NCBI GenBank assembly: GCA_001939145.1
Contig: LSRX01000533.1
Location: forward strand, 292,405 to 356,404
Source of the DNA: Symbiodinium microadriaticum
Taxonomy: Eukaryota; Sar; Dinophyceae; Suessiales; Symbiodiniaceae
DNA: 64,000 nucleotides
Reading direction: 5' to 3'
Below are positions 41,880 through 53,500 of the stretch, piece after piece. Position 1 is the stretch's first letter; each line of letters starts with the position of its first letter. The position numbers were made by a program, and so were the translations under genes. A model generated the notes under the pieces. It did no database searches, was not told where the DNA came from, and was given only the letters and a program-made list of their open reading frames with translations.

Positions 41880-43460
41880 TCGCAAGCATCAGTCAGCTAC
41901 AACATACATTCAAAGACTGCTTTTTCTCACTTGCACAGCGCACCTTTGGCACTTACACGGCGATCTCCATTAGATCCTCTTGGATGCTCCAGCCGCTTCA
42001 GGCACAGGTCGCTTAGTCTCTAGCGGACTCCAGAGTCGCTCAGCTACTCAGAGGCCGTGGTGGAATTTCTCGGCTCTTTTTTGCCTCAATGGAACGTACC
42101 ATCGCGGGTCTGCAAGCTGGCGTTCGAGGGTGGTAGACAGATGCTACAACAGACAGGTCGGCGATTCGCTTTCCCAACACAGGCGTCCTTTCAGGATCCT
42201 ATCCGGCTTCTGCAGCATTTGCGCAGACAGGCAGTGTCGCCAGCTTGTGACAACTGAACATTTGTCTGTCCAAAGAACTCCACCTCCCATCTTGGAACAG
42301 ACCGCGATCAGCACAGTGGAAAACTAGCAGCAGAACCTCGGCTGATCCGAACAGCCCCTCACCCGAACAGCCCCTCACCCCTTCGGACAGCCAGCGACAA
42401 AATGCTTTGGACTCGATGCAGGAATCTCTCTCTCTGCGAATGAGGAAAGTGATGCGCGGAGGTGAAATAACCATGCGGAGGATCCGACGGGAGACGAAAT
42501 GCACCTCCTCCTTCAGCTACGTGCCACAGGCTAGCCGGCAAGTCGAACGAAGACTCACGGAACGAAAAAGCTTGCTGCACATCCTCCGCACACAAACACA
42601 GAACAGAGCGGAATAAGTAATGCAAAAGCGCATGCAAGCCGCCAAGGTTTCGATGAAGGTGAAGCTTTGGCCTTCCGACGGTTTGCGTGAAAGGCATAGT
42701 CCTTGGCACCACTGGTCATCACTGCTCGTCTGATGTTGAAACAAAAGCAGCAGCACTTCAGCCAAGCGTCGCCACATGACTCCGCCCAAAGAAAGGAGCC
42801 ATCCTGCTGTCCTGCAGCTAAGGGCAGCACATATCAGCACATCCATGCGAGTGAATGAAATGACGCTGGCATTCAGACGAGTCTTTCGGACTCCTTCGGG
42901 GGACATGGCCCGGTGCAGATCGCCACCTGGAAGTGGAGGACATGCCAGTCTTGACCACGAATCTCCGCCATCATGTTGATGGACCGATGGCACTAGCAAA
43001 CCCACGAAAGACTCGTGGAGTCACGGTTCATCTCGCGGCCCCGCTGCTGCCCTTCTGAGGCCGGCGGCTGAGATCTTTGCTGGCTCGAAGCGCCTCGGGC
43101 GAAACCTGAGCCGCAGACGCCCGCTCTGCCAGATCCCCGACGCCTTTCAACCCTTGCCTTGTGGTGGAATTGTTTTGTCAGTTCTTCGTCTTCTGCCTCT
43201 CACGCGTGGTTTTTGAACATTCGGCTTGCTTTCGCCAATGCAGATTCCTCCAGTTTTGCGCAGATCTTGTGTGGGCGCATGGCATGGAATTGACGGCGGC
43301 CCTGCAGCTTCAGAAGACTGAGACTGCGGCCGTCAAGCTGTTCTGGCTGCCTAAGCTCCCACTTCGGTCCACCTTGCAGTGAGGGATGTGCGCACTACAG
43401 AATCCGCCCAGGAAAAGTCTTTCCTCTCCAGATATGGAGGTTTATGCAAGCCTTCCCATG
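41880..43460. other. No firmly supported gene
   Basis: A minus-strand frame at 42517-42900 (VISFTRMDVLICAALSCRTA then GWLLSLGGVMWRRLAEVLLL) is hydrophobic and could be an exon of the PAS gene's upstream part, but no join was found. A plus-strand stretch at 43260-43382 ends GMELTAALQLQKTETAAVKL then FWLPKLPLRSTLQ and a stop; it is the best plus-strand coding candidate in the window. Neither has a known motif. An 18-bp duplication of CAGCCCCTCACCC is seen at about 42353-42380. Confidence 0.35.
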
Positions 43461-43470
43461 GTTCGGCCTG

Positions 43471-44463
43471 TCACCAAGGATCCGGCCGAGTCAGATTTTG
43501 ACGCCATCTCCTGGATTGGGCTGATCGTGGTCGGCCTTCCCTTGGCTTAAGAAATCGTCGCAGCTGACACCACTGAAGGAAAAAAGGAAGGTGCCTCTTC
43601 TTCGTCGAGACATGCTCCAAGACGCGAAACAGGCTGAGGACAAGATAGGACAAGTACTGAGTACAGACTGCTGCTCTTACTGACAGTGGTCCTGACGACG
43701 AATTGGACAACATTGCTCGTCCAAACCTAGCTCGGAGCCTCAGACTATTTCGGCCGAAGGTCTCAATCACTACTGATACAGACTCGTACTGAGGCACTGC
43801 GCCAGAGAACGAGAAGTCCTCCGAGACAGTGAAGACTGGGGAAGACAACGTCCGAATGCCACATGCGGGCCCAGGGTGAGACTGTGGACTAAATAACTGA
43901 TCTGAGGATATCCTCTCGCATGCTTGGCCGGCCAAAGGAAACGCTAATATTCTAAGAACCCAAAGACCACAGTACGAGTGCCAACAAGGAAAACCCCTGA
44001 CAGCTGACAGCCCAGAGATATTACACACAGGAGACAAGAACAAAGATCTGGGCTGCGCAACCGGCGCGCCACCCAGAATCTCTTTCCCAAATCCAAACAG
44101 CTTTGTGACATGGGCATGCTGCGGCCAAAGAGCTGAACCACTCATCCCAAGCCGCGTGCGGGCGACCGGCGTATCGAGCGGAGATCGGAAATCGGCAGTC
44201 ACTGTTGACCTGCATGCATTTGGATGCATGCATGCCTCGCATACAGCAGCGGGAAAGGATGAGGAACGTGGGTTTTCTGTGTTGCAAGATTCCTCGACAG
44301 GTTTAAAGAGTCGAGCTGACCTGCGTGGCCAGGAAAGCTCGCAAAAACCTGTCCCACGATTTGAGTAGATACAACATCCTGGTGCCTTCACTGTACCAGA
44401 CGCACTGGAACGTTTCGAGACCGCAACTGTCCGGGGCACTTGGCTGTCCCTGGCACCCAGCAT
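43471..44463 (-). CDS. Long unexplained ORF, ~330 codons
   Basis: The minus strand is open from 44463 to a stop at 43471. At about 53% GC such a length is unlikely by chance, yet the translation has few coding hallmarks: Ser/Arg/Leu-rich, with no repeats, motif or clear hydrophobic core apart from GLWVLRILAFPLAG. There is no AG|G chain around it. It may be a diverged single-exon gene, a remnant or a chance frame. The first in-frame ATG lies about 105 codons in (RLGMSGSALWPQHAHVTKLF). Confidence 0.3.
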   Translation of the reverse strand: MLGARDSQVPRTVAVSKRSSASGTVKAPGCCIYSNRGTGFCELSWPRRSARLFKPVEESCNTENPRSSSFPAAVCEACMHPNACRSTVTADFRSPLDTPVARTRLGMSGSALWPQHAHVTKLFGFGKEILGGAPVAQPRSLFLSPVCNISGLSAVRGFPCWHSYCGLWVLRILAFPLAGQACERISSDQLFSPQSHPGPACGIRTLSSPVFTVSEDFSFSGAVPQYESVSVVIETFGRNSLRLRARFGRAMLSNSSSGPLSVRAAVCTQYLSYLVLSLFRVLEHVSTKKRHLPFFLQWCQLRRFLKPREGRPRSAQSRRWRQNLTRPDPW

Positions 44464-44569
44464 TGTAATAACTGCTTTTGTACAAAGTTTTAGGATCTAG
44501 GATCTAGTTAAACTCGCACAGATGTGCTTGTTTAGCATTCGGTTGATGGTTTATCTGTGTTGCATATCA

Positions 44570-45124
44570 CGTGGCATGGTTTGCCAGTGCGGCGACGCCC
44601 CGCTGCGAAGCAGGTGCTTGACGTCCTGCCGGAACGCCTCTCAGAGTGTCGCCGGCTCTCACGGACACGTGCGAGCTTCTTGGGCCGCCTCGAACTCGGC
44701 ATCCCGGCGTGCCAACATGCCGCGCATTTCTCGTAGCTCATCAAGAAGCTGGTCCTGCCTGAGCTAGTTGACACACAGTTTCGAACGGTTTGCAAGACTC
44801 TATCCCACGTCCAGCTGCTTGTGCAAGAAGCTCTGAAGATCTCCATGCGGCATGGTGTGCTCCAGCTTCCATCTATGAGGAGGTGCTTCGCAGCGCGCCT
44901 ACCGAGGCATGCAGCCGAGCCCAAAACCAAGTCTGTCTCGGACGCCCCTCGAGCATGTTGAACTGAAGTGTAAGGGCAAATTCAGAGATCCACTGCTCGA
45001 GGTGACGTAGAACCCACAAACTCCAACAGAGACACAGTGCAAACTGTACCGTGACCAGGTGCCTGGCAAGCCAGAGCCTGTGCAGCAATGCTTCCACGTG
45101 GGCGTGGCAGGGATGCCTTTCCAT
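44570..45124 (-). CDS. Unknown helical/coiled-coil protein, partial
   Basis: An ATG at 45124 opens about 80 codons reading MERHPCHAHVEALLHRLWLA then RHLVTVQFALCLCWSLWVLR and HLEQWISEFALTLQFNMLEG. An exon near 44865-44810 reads KLEHTMPHGDLQSFLHKQLD with a GT donor. It is followed by an AG|G exon near 44750-44680, DQLLDELREMRGMLARRDAE then FEAAQEAR, and a piece EAFRQDVKHLLRSGASPHWQ to about 44570. The last parts are clearly heptad-like. The exact joins are partly inferred. No family is recognised. Confidence 0.45.
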
Positions 45125-45745
45125 GGTCCGAGCTTTTTCTGGAGAATCGGTTGCTCAGCACACTTTGGGTAGGAATTGTGTCACGCTGCCGGCATTTTGG
45201 TGGCCAACAGATGCGCGACGGGCAATCTTGCATTGCTTAAAATTTGCTGTAAACTGTCGGCTAAGGCCACGATAGCACCTTCACAGACTGAGGCACTATG
45301 AGTCAGCTAAACTGAACGAAATTCCGACAATGATTCAGGTATACGAGTGAGCAGTGGACACCAGCGTCTGCATCATAGCTTTCTCAGTGGACTGTGCGTG
45401 TCAGCACAGAGGCAAGGGATCTTCGAGAACATCGGGCAAGTTCTCATCAAGAGCGACTCCACGGCTTCGACGGCTTCCTCTGGCTTTTCAGCCAAGCGAA
45501 AAGAGCGTCACAAACTCCCAAGCTGGAGTGGGGTGGGGCGGGAGGTGGCGGAAGTTAGGAAGCTCACAGCCGCAAAGGCCACGCTCGCAAACCCACGCCA
45601 GCCACATGTCGTAATCCATCAAGGAGACTCACGCACAGAGACACACCTGCCCGCAAGACTTTGGTCAACTGGTTGAACTGTGCACTCAGGCACGGTCACA
45701 TCGTTGTCAACGACTAGGCCCATTCTGGCAGGTCCGCATGAGGGT

Positions 45746-46240
45746 CTAGAGAGACAGAAAGCACTCACTGCAACAGGCTGCAACACCCAGGACATCACTC
45801 CTGTAGTCTTTTGCCTCCCACCTAGCTGGGAAGGCAAGAAGGCTCTCGGCATCCATTAACATCTGAACCGACGCAATCGATGCTTTGCTACCTGCACATG
45901 TCCCCATTCCCGAAATCAACCACATCCACACCCTGTATCCAAAGCAAGCCACGCAAGCTTCTTCACGGAGATCTGGCTGGCTCTCCAAGCTGCACCTCAA
46001 CACGCTTGTTACGAGTCTGATTGAACTCAATAGCTCTCTCTGAGGCCGCATCCTGGCGTGCATGCTGCCTCGCTGAGGCGGAGCCTGAGTCTGATAGCAT
46101 GTGATGCTATCCGGCGACGGCATCGTCTGCTTGCCCCCTATTGAAGCCTCGCCCCAATCTCTGTGCTCTGGAAAGCTGCAGCTCCTTAGGGCCGCTTGGA
46201 TTAAGGGTCGAGGCTGAGGCGCGAGGCCTTGCTGCGACAT
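45746..46240 (-). CDS. Unknown ORF, 164 codons
   Basis: An ATG at 46240 opens a frame to a stop at 45746. It begins MSQQGLAPQPRPLIQAALRS and contains RPQRELLSSIRLVTSVLRCS and ASIASVQMLMDAESLLAFPA. It starts 75 bases after the stop of the hydrolase gene on the same strand, which is a plausible spacing for the next cistron of a one-way array. No domain or signal is seen. Confidence 0.35.
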   Translation of the reverse strand: MSQQGLAPQPRPLIQAALRSCSFPEHRDWGEASIGGKQTMPSPDSITCYQTQAPPQRGSMHARMRPQRELLSSIRLVTSVLRCSLESQPDLREEACVACFGYRVWMWLISGMGTCAGSKASIASVQMLMDAESLLAFPARWEAKDYRSDVLGVAACCSECFLSL

Positions 46241-46314
46241 GGTTCTGAGCCTGAAAAAGATGCGAACCGATGCTTTGGGAAGTGAAAAGACCCGCGGGCC
46301 ATTAAGCGAGGCCG

Positions 46315-48382
46315 CTAGGAGCAGCCGTGCCTCGTTGACATCTCAAGAGCAAGTGGCACAGCCCGTTGGCCATTTTCTCGAAGGTTCCGTCGTCTGTTCA
46401 GCGACAGTGCGCCAATGAAGACAGCACTGCTCACCAATATTCCAATTGCAAGGCCAGCACTGAAGGACCAGGCATCGAAACTAGATGGCTGAGGGGGCCG
46501 GCCGTGTAGCCGCAGTGGCCGCGCCATGAACCAGGAGCTCTTACCCTCTAAAGACTCGTCGTAGACATACCGTATGATGGGCCATCCGTTTGAACTGCGC
46601 ATCTCTGCGGCAGATTGAATGAATTCAGCCGTGTTGTCCCATCCTTTCATTCCCAACACAAGCTCGGCGCCTGAACCGCAGCCTTCCGAGTACATCGGAA
46701 AGTCGTGCCACATTCCATGGAAAATATCGACCACAATGGTTGCGCCACTTGCCGCAGCTTTTTGAGCCAAGATGACGCTGTCTCCCAGCAATGTTTCCTC
46801 GGAGCCCACCAAGAAGTGCAGAGGAGGCACCGAAGCGAGTATCTCTGGGCTTGCATATATTGGTGATGCAATTGGGTCCAACAGCATCTGCTTATGTCCT
46901 CCAACATATTGCAAGGCCACCTCGCGGAACTCTTCCATGTTTCTTGCTGGCGGACTCCTGAACAGTATGTCACCTTGGTGACCTAGAGCTTTGCCCAAGC
47001 TTGAGTTGAAGATCCTCGAGTACGCATTGGTGAAGTATTCCGGTGTGTCACACATCCTCACAGCGCCGGGTTTTGGTCGATACAACAACGGCAGCATAGC
47101 ATCCCTGATTGAGACCTAACCAACAGATTAACGGCTTGCTACCGCAGTCCTCGAAGGGTCCAGTATCACGAAAGGTCTGAAAGGATCATGACTAGACATC
47201 GGCAAATTACCGTACTTCTACACAGCTGGGGGTTGCACAGAAACCATTCGGAGACAAGACCGCCGAAAGGCACGAGGCTCCTGCATTCCGAATGCATCCC
47301 TGCACATACGGTATGTGTTTCCGTGGGCGGGCAAGGAAGTCTAAAGCGAAAGCAAGCGTACAAGCAGACCCGGAAACAAAGCACGTAAAATGGACAAGGG
47401 CCAGCACGCATGCATACCTGTATGCGCCCATAGCTTAGCGTTCACGGATACGTGTGTCAACGTGCACTGCACAGTCGTTGGTGTGTAAGAAACCCGAGCT
47501 AGATATTCTTGAGTGAAGGCTCAAATTAGTCCATGGGCTCCACATAAAGCCGCCGGCAACATTGAGCTTGGGCATGGTGCTGCTCGGGCTCTGCAAATGG
47601 AGGATGAGGCTGATGGCCGTTGTGGCTCCACTGGAGTCTCCACCGACCTGGTAAGGCCCAGGCTGGGCTTGGAAGGCTCGGCTGCCCAACTAAAAAAACC
47701 CTGAAAAATACGAGTACCAGCGAGCAACGAAAAGCTTGGCAAAAGCGTCGGCCCGACAGTTCTCCAGAACTGCAGCAGACCCAAGCCACAGCATCGCTTC
47801 AATAGAAGCTTTGAGCATAGAGTCAAAGTCTCCAACTGGCAGCAACGGAAAGTCGGGCATCATGACGACACATCCTGTTCTCCCAGCCAGTTTCGAACCC
47901 AGCACATGGTATCCGGTCGAGGTCGGTGAGCCATAATACCAACTGCCTCCATGCAAGAAAAGAATGCGGCAAGATTCACAAGTCGCACCGGCCGGAATGG
48001 ACAGGAGGTTATCCCCGCGCAAGCCCGGCTCTGAAACGCAGCCCTTAGCAGCGATACACTCCCAGGACGTGCCCGGTCGACTTATGCTCCTCTGCAGAAC
48101 AGATGGGTCGCTGATCTGATCGAGGCAACAGCTTCCATTCTCCAAAAGCTGCGCACGGCAAAACTCCAAAGACATCTGACCGGGCAACCAGTTTAACACG
48201 CCATTAACACGCCATGAGGCCAAGGAGAGGGCTTCCTCCCGGCAGCACCATGGCGAGCAGTCTGTTTTCACACGAATGTGTCGGAAAGTAGCCACAGCAG
48301 GCAGCGAAAGAGACTTGTGATCCTGATCACACGCAATGCACCTAACTACAAGTACCAGCAGACTGCCAACCCACCAGCGCAC
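46315..48382 (-). CDS. Membrane-anchored alpha/beta-hydrolase (HSL/GDXG-like esterase)
   Basis: Three exons join in frame: up to 48382-47729, 47647-47523 and 47056-46315, with GT and GA donors and AG|G acceptors. The joins give LFVGGDSSGATTA and SPWTNLMCDTPEYF. The oxyanion-hole motif is ILFLHGGSWYYGS, the nucleophile Ser lies in GDSSGA, the acid is in LVGSEETLLGD and the His in FHGMWHDFPMY, so the full triad is present. A hydrophobic stretch at the start (WWVGSLLVLVVRCIA) looks like a signal peptide. A C-terminal helix (GLAIGILVSSAVFIGAL) followed by Arg residues anchors the enzyme, so the catalytic part should face the lumen or outside. The true start codon lies in an exon I could not find: an in-frame stop sits just upstream. 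Confidence 0.88.
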
Positions 48383-48899
48383 CGTGCACGTGACATTCTA
48401 GGACTGCCAAGGTAAAAATTGCCAGAAATGGAATGCTCTTGCCAGCGCAACCGGCTGTTCGATAGCGAAAGCGGCGAAAGCGCAAGTCTGAGCCAAGAGG
48501 CTTCCGACTGGCGCGGCGGCAGCCGGGGGGGAAGTCCATGCTGCTCTCGATGCAAGGCATCCTTGCGAGGATGCGCAGCAAAACCCCGGGCAGCTCAGGC
48601 ATCAGTCGTTACTCTGTGCCCAGCGGTGCCTGGTAGGACCAGAGAAGAGCGCGGCTGGCATCACCCACTGCATCAAAGGCCTCCAGAAAAGCTGCAAACC
48701 CGGTCCCGACAAAAACTCATGCACTGGCACGGTTCGCGACTAAGTGGGGAACTACAAGGCTTGCTGGCGGGTGGCAGCTTGGGCGGGATGTTACGCTTGG
48801 CCCACGGGGAAACTGTTCGGCAAAGACGGCTATGGACGGTGGCAGCATTACTCTTCACGAGTGCTGTGCAGGAGAGCTGTTGCTGGCGCATCCGGCCCT

Positions 48900-49530
48900 C
48901 GGTTGATGACGAAAGCCATCAAAGCTGATCTTGCGGGAGAGACGCAGGCGTATCTGGCACAGTGTGCCAGCCGGCTGATGTCCGTGCAACCATGATCAGG
49001 TCATCACCTGGACTGGCATCTTTACAAGGCTCTCTGGCACCAAAACAGGCAAAGCGGAAGTGGCGGCAAACTATAGTACTTGCTGGCCAGGGCTCGGCGC
49101 AAGCTTCGATCGAAGCAGGCAAATCACAGCACGCCAGGTCAGCTAGCAAGTCTGATGTGCTTGAGGCTGAAGCACGGCATCTAATGGCAATGCAACAGAC
49201 TTGCAAAGCTATCCCTGTCAAAACCTTTTGACTTGCTGACCTTGACATACCTCCAGGTTGAACTTCAAAAGTGCACAGGACAGTCCAAGTCCCTGTCACA
49301 GGCCGAAAAAAAATTGCCAAATCCCAACAGCCAGCAGCTCCTCCACAAGAGCTTGGCCCAAAGCCTCCTCCTGGCCAACATCAAGAGCACAAACTTGTTG
49401 ATTTGCACATCTCGTGAACATCACTGTTCGCGAGCACCAGATGGTGGAACTCTCTCGTGCCGACTATGATGTGAATTTTGTACCCCTGGCTTTGCATGCA
49501 CGATGCATGGAAGCCTGAAGTCGTCTCTGG
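48900..49530 (-). CDS. Unknown gene, two exon pieces
   Basis: GYKIHIIVGTREFHHLVLAN then SDVHEM lies at about 49495-49405. An AG|G exon at about 49370-49305 reads EEALGQALVEELLAVGIWQF. Both are protein-like and on the minus strand, 3' to the Cys-rich frame at 49.7 kb. Further exons downstream to about 48.9 kb are not resolved. No family is recognised. Confidence 0.35.
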
Positions 49531-49656
49531 AGGCCTAGCTACGACGGTGAAACCTCTGCATGCAAGCCGCCTTGCGTGCCTTTCATGCTTCCTGAGCATG
49601 GCGATGCAGCCTGCTTGGCTTCTACGTAAGCTGAGTGGAGGCTTGACTGGGGGGAT

Positions 49657-50118
49657 TCAGCACTTGAGTGAAACATTCACTTCATTTCCGCGCGTGCAAT
49701 CGATCACCAGGGAAGCGGTCCAGGTGTCTTGCCAGGGCCTGCACAGGAAGCCATCAGCACATTCCCGTGTGCAATCTCTGTTGCTCGCCTTCTCCGTTCC
49801 GCAAGTATAGCCGCAGATGCACCCGATCTCGGGCTCTGAGTCGTCATCTGTCCCAGGTCGGGCCGCTCGGGCAATCGGCACTCGGCCACCCACGCTGGCA
49901 CGCGATCTGTGGAGATCCTTGGGTCGGAAGCAGCAGGCCCAGCTGAGCTTTGTTGAGCACACGCGTCTTTGCAAGCCCAGTGGCCTCTGAAAGGCCGCCG
50001 GGCCCAAAACCACCCAACGCCTTCCACAACATGCAACATGCCATGACTCAGATGCAGGAAGATTGCTGAGAGCAAACCCTCCACAAAAGGGTGGGGACAA
50101 GCTGGCAAGCTGAGGCAT
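49657..50118 (-). CDS. Possible Cys-rich protein
   Basis: The minus strand is open for about 150 codons to a stop at 49657. The C-terminal part reads DDDSEPEIGCICGYTCGTEK then ASNRDCTRECADGFLCRP, with eight cysteines in 40 residues, which suggests a small disulfide-rich or secreted module. The N-terminal part is less convincing. A second open frame overlaps it, so confidence is low. Confidence 0.3.
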   Translation of the reverse strand: MPQLASLSPPFCGGFALSNLPASESWHVACCGRRWVVLGPAAFQRPLGLQRRVCSTKLSWACCFRPKDLHRSRASVGGRVPIARAARPGTDDDSEPEIGCICGYTCGTEKASNRDCTRECADGFLCRPWQDTWTASLVIDCTRGNEVNVSLKC

Positions 50119-50159
50119 TTGCTCAACTGAACAGCAGCTTGTGGGAACGAAACCTCTTT

Positions 50160-50515
50160 TGACTTTTTTATCCGGTTTTTGGAACGTTTGGAAATTGCAC
50201 TTGAGTCAACAAAATCGGGCTCAAACAGAAGTAGCCTGCGAGAGCCACGTGACAGGAAGTTGTCATTGAAAAAGCCCGGGAAATAGAATCCTCAGAGATG
50301 CTGGCGTGCCTTGGACGGGATAAGTTGAGCCTGTCATAAGGAAGTGTTCAGCAGGTAATGCTCTGGCATAGCACATTTGGCATAAAGTCGCAGTAGGTCC
50401 GATTGAATGGGCTGAACACTTCCTATGTTTGCAAGCTCACAAGCCACGACGGCAGACCTAAGCACAAAACATATTAGCTGCCGCAGCCTATGCTGCGCAG
50501 CTCTTTGCAAAGCTG
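50160..50515. other. No feature seen
   Basis: This is the 3' flank of the channel gene. I see no open frame, repeat or RNA gene. Confidence 0.5.
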
Positions 50516-50520
50516 TCGAG

Positions 50521-53500
50521 TCACACCCTTTCGGTGTCGATAGCTTCTACGGAACGAGGCTCGTCTGGAAAGCTCTGCTGAACAAGTATGTCGCGCAAAC
50601 CATATGCAAGATTGGAGAAGTCATTCTCCTGCTGGTGTGCCCGTGTCCAGTTCTCATCGGCCATCTGAACCAGAATTGCAGTCTGTGTACAATGGAACTT
50701 GCAACGGGAGATGCATGTGCGAAAGATGAACCTATTGCGCACGGCAGCTGCAAAGGCACTCAAGTCCGACAGATCGACGGTAACTATCTGCCTGCGTCGC
50801 AGCACAGGCATGTTCTCTACCGCAGGGAAAAGGTTGCTGAGCAGATCCACGAGGACTTGCAGAAGCACTGTCAGACCCAGCAAGCCGTTAGCACGTGCAC
50901 AGGATATGCAGTCTGGCAAGAACTGAAGGACAAACGCACGCTCCTGAATTCCGTCCATGAGAAAATGCTCCACAAGAAGCTTCCTTTCCGAAGAGGTGCA
51001 AGCTTGCCACGAATGCCATAATGGGGTCAGCCCCGGGGCATCGCGGACACGGCTCAAACAAGCAAGGCGAACCAATGCCAGTTCCTCTGCCGTGCGGTGC
51101 TGAAGGCCCATAGGGCGAGCACGAGAGATAAGATAACTCCAGTAGATACCCGAGGGCGATTTGTCCAGCAAGTGCTTCAGCAGGTGAATTGCGGAAATAG
51201 CAGCATCAGCATTCCTGGCAATCATAAATCTGGAGCCACGGCCACCCGAGATGCCACTCATGAACCCCAGGAGATAGAAGATGTAAAACCTGAATGTGGT
51301 CGTACTGCGGTGCATGAAGAAGTCTCTCAGCTCGGCAATATTTCCAGGGACATTTTCACCCTGCATCATCTGAGCAAGCTTGAAGACTTCCTGGGCAAGC
51401 ACGGTTTCTTGCAACAGGTCAACCATTGAAGGGTCTCTGCCTTCCAGGCATTCAACTGAAGGCACGACTTTTCGTGCTGAGTCCATGAGATACAAAACAG
51501 CACGGTCTGGATCTCCCTGAGACGCTTGCTGCCGCACAGCTCTGGATTTACCCAAGGCTCTGATGCCAAGAAGTACGAGCACGGCAAACTTTTCACCCTG
51601 CGAGGGTGTCGACCACTTCACTAGAGCCTGGAGCTGCTCCCACTGCGACCTGAGCTGAGAAGAGGCTACCAGCGGCTACCTACATCCACCTACGGCTCTT
51701 CAACTTCTCTGGCTTTCGAGCAAAGGGCAAGGAGAGCTTGTCGCCATCAGGCTGCTGCTCCGTGTAGATGTCGTACCGGTTGCAAAGCAGAGCGACCGTG
51801 CTCACGCAGGCAGACTCTGCCTGATCTCTGGCAGCAAACTCCTCGAACACCGCGTAGGAACCCACAGCACAGTGGAGCTCGGGCAGCAGGGTCTGCAGCT
51901 GCCTCTCAGAAAGCATGATTCTTTCGAAGGGGTTCTTACAATTCAGCTGGGGTACCAGTTGGTTGAAGCAGATCATTGAGGACCCTGTTGCAGACAATCA
52001 TCGCATGACAAACGGGTACAGTACACATCGTACACATTTCCCCCGGCCGGCCCGGCCTGCCCACTTCGGAGGCATCCAGCCCTGCATCTTGGTTTTGGCT
52101 TCTGACATCCCTCATCAGAGCAGCCAAGCGCTCCCATGGATCCTCTTTTTGTGGACTTTCTGTGTGCTGCAACTCTTGCACATGGCGTCTCACGTCCATG
52201 TTGTGAAAGAGCTTTCTCTCATCAGGGCGAAGGCTTCGGTAGTGTGCGTTCTTGTCACAGCAAAGCTGTGCATATTCCACTTGGCGATGATGTTTATCGT
52301 GGCTGCTTTCCTGCATCGCGAGGAAGTCCCTGGCATACTCATAGAACATGGCCGTAGAGCTTGGTGAGCCATGCACGCACAGCAGCAAGTCGTCGCCCGT
52401 TAGAGTAAACACCTCAGCGATGTTGCGGGCTCTCAGCGTCGCCGTGTGGAGCACAAACTCCGCATAAAGGCCAATCTCTGAGAACCAGTGGGCCTCTTCC
52501 CCCTGGATTCTTTTAGGATGATTCTTCATTGGCGCCTCGTCGAGCTCGAAGACGCCCGCCGCCGTGATGTGCAACTGGTCTGCCAAGTCCCCCACCATGA
52601 AGACACACTCTCCCTTCTCGTAGGCCTGCTTCTGCAGGGCCGCACAGATCTTGGCGAAAACATCCGGGTATACGTCTGCTGTGACAGAAAATATTGGAAT
52701 ATTGCACAAGAAAGTAGATCTTTGCGAAACGAAGAGCTCCGCTTGCAGAGTCGGAGAAATCAATGTCGGGTCAAGTTGAACTGCCAGAGTCCTTTCTAGC
52801 TTGTAGTCCACAAACCTCGGGAAGAGCTTTGGTTCCAACAGAAGAACTAGCTTTACAGCTACATCGGCTCCAAATCCCCCAGTCTCAGCTGGTCAGGGTG
52901 ACAGGCGCAATCCAAGAAGTCAAGTAAGAAAGCCAACGCATTAAAAAAAAAAATCCATCAAGGCACTTTGCCCGAAGAACATACGGGCTGCAGTCACTAA
53001 GAAATCGAGCGTTTCTTGTCCAGCGCTGCCGCTGTATACTTCGAGACGAGAACATGACAGGAGCCTGCTGAGATTAATGCTTGTTCGCATCGTGACGAGG
53101 TCTCTGCCCGAAACTGCTGCACATGCATTTCCGGATGGAAAACGAAACAGATCGGCAGACGGTTCCGATCGTGCGAGAGCCTATCAGACCTGGCTCCCCG
53201 AGCCCACCCAGGAAACAGCCGACGCTGAATTGCAACTATGTAATGTAAGCCCTGGTCATAGGCACGATGCACTCTGACCATTGCCATTTCCATTACCTGA
53301 AGTTCGGCGAAGCAAATACTTTCAAACCCCATCCAAGGGGCTTCATGATTCTGGAAACGAGCTCATAGGAGGCGTTCTGGCCTTTCAAGCAAAAGATATC
53401 TGTCAAACGGCCGTGCTGTCCTCAACACCTTCTGTACATGTGCAGAGTACCCAACCGCATCTCCTTATTTACTGCACGAGGTTCGACCGGTGACCCAACC

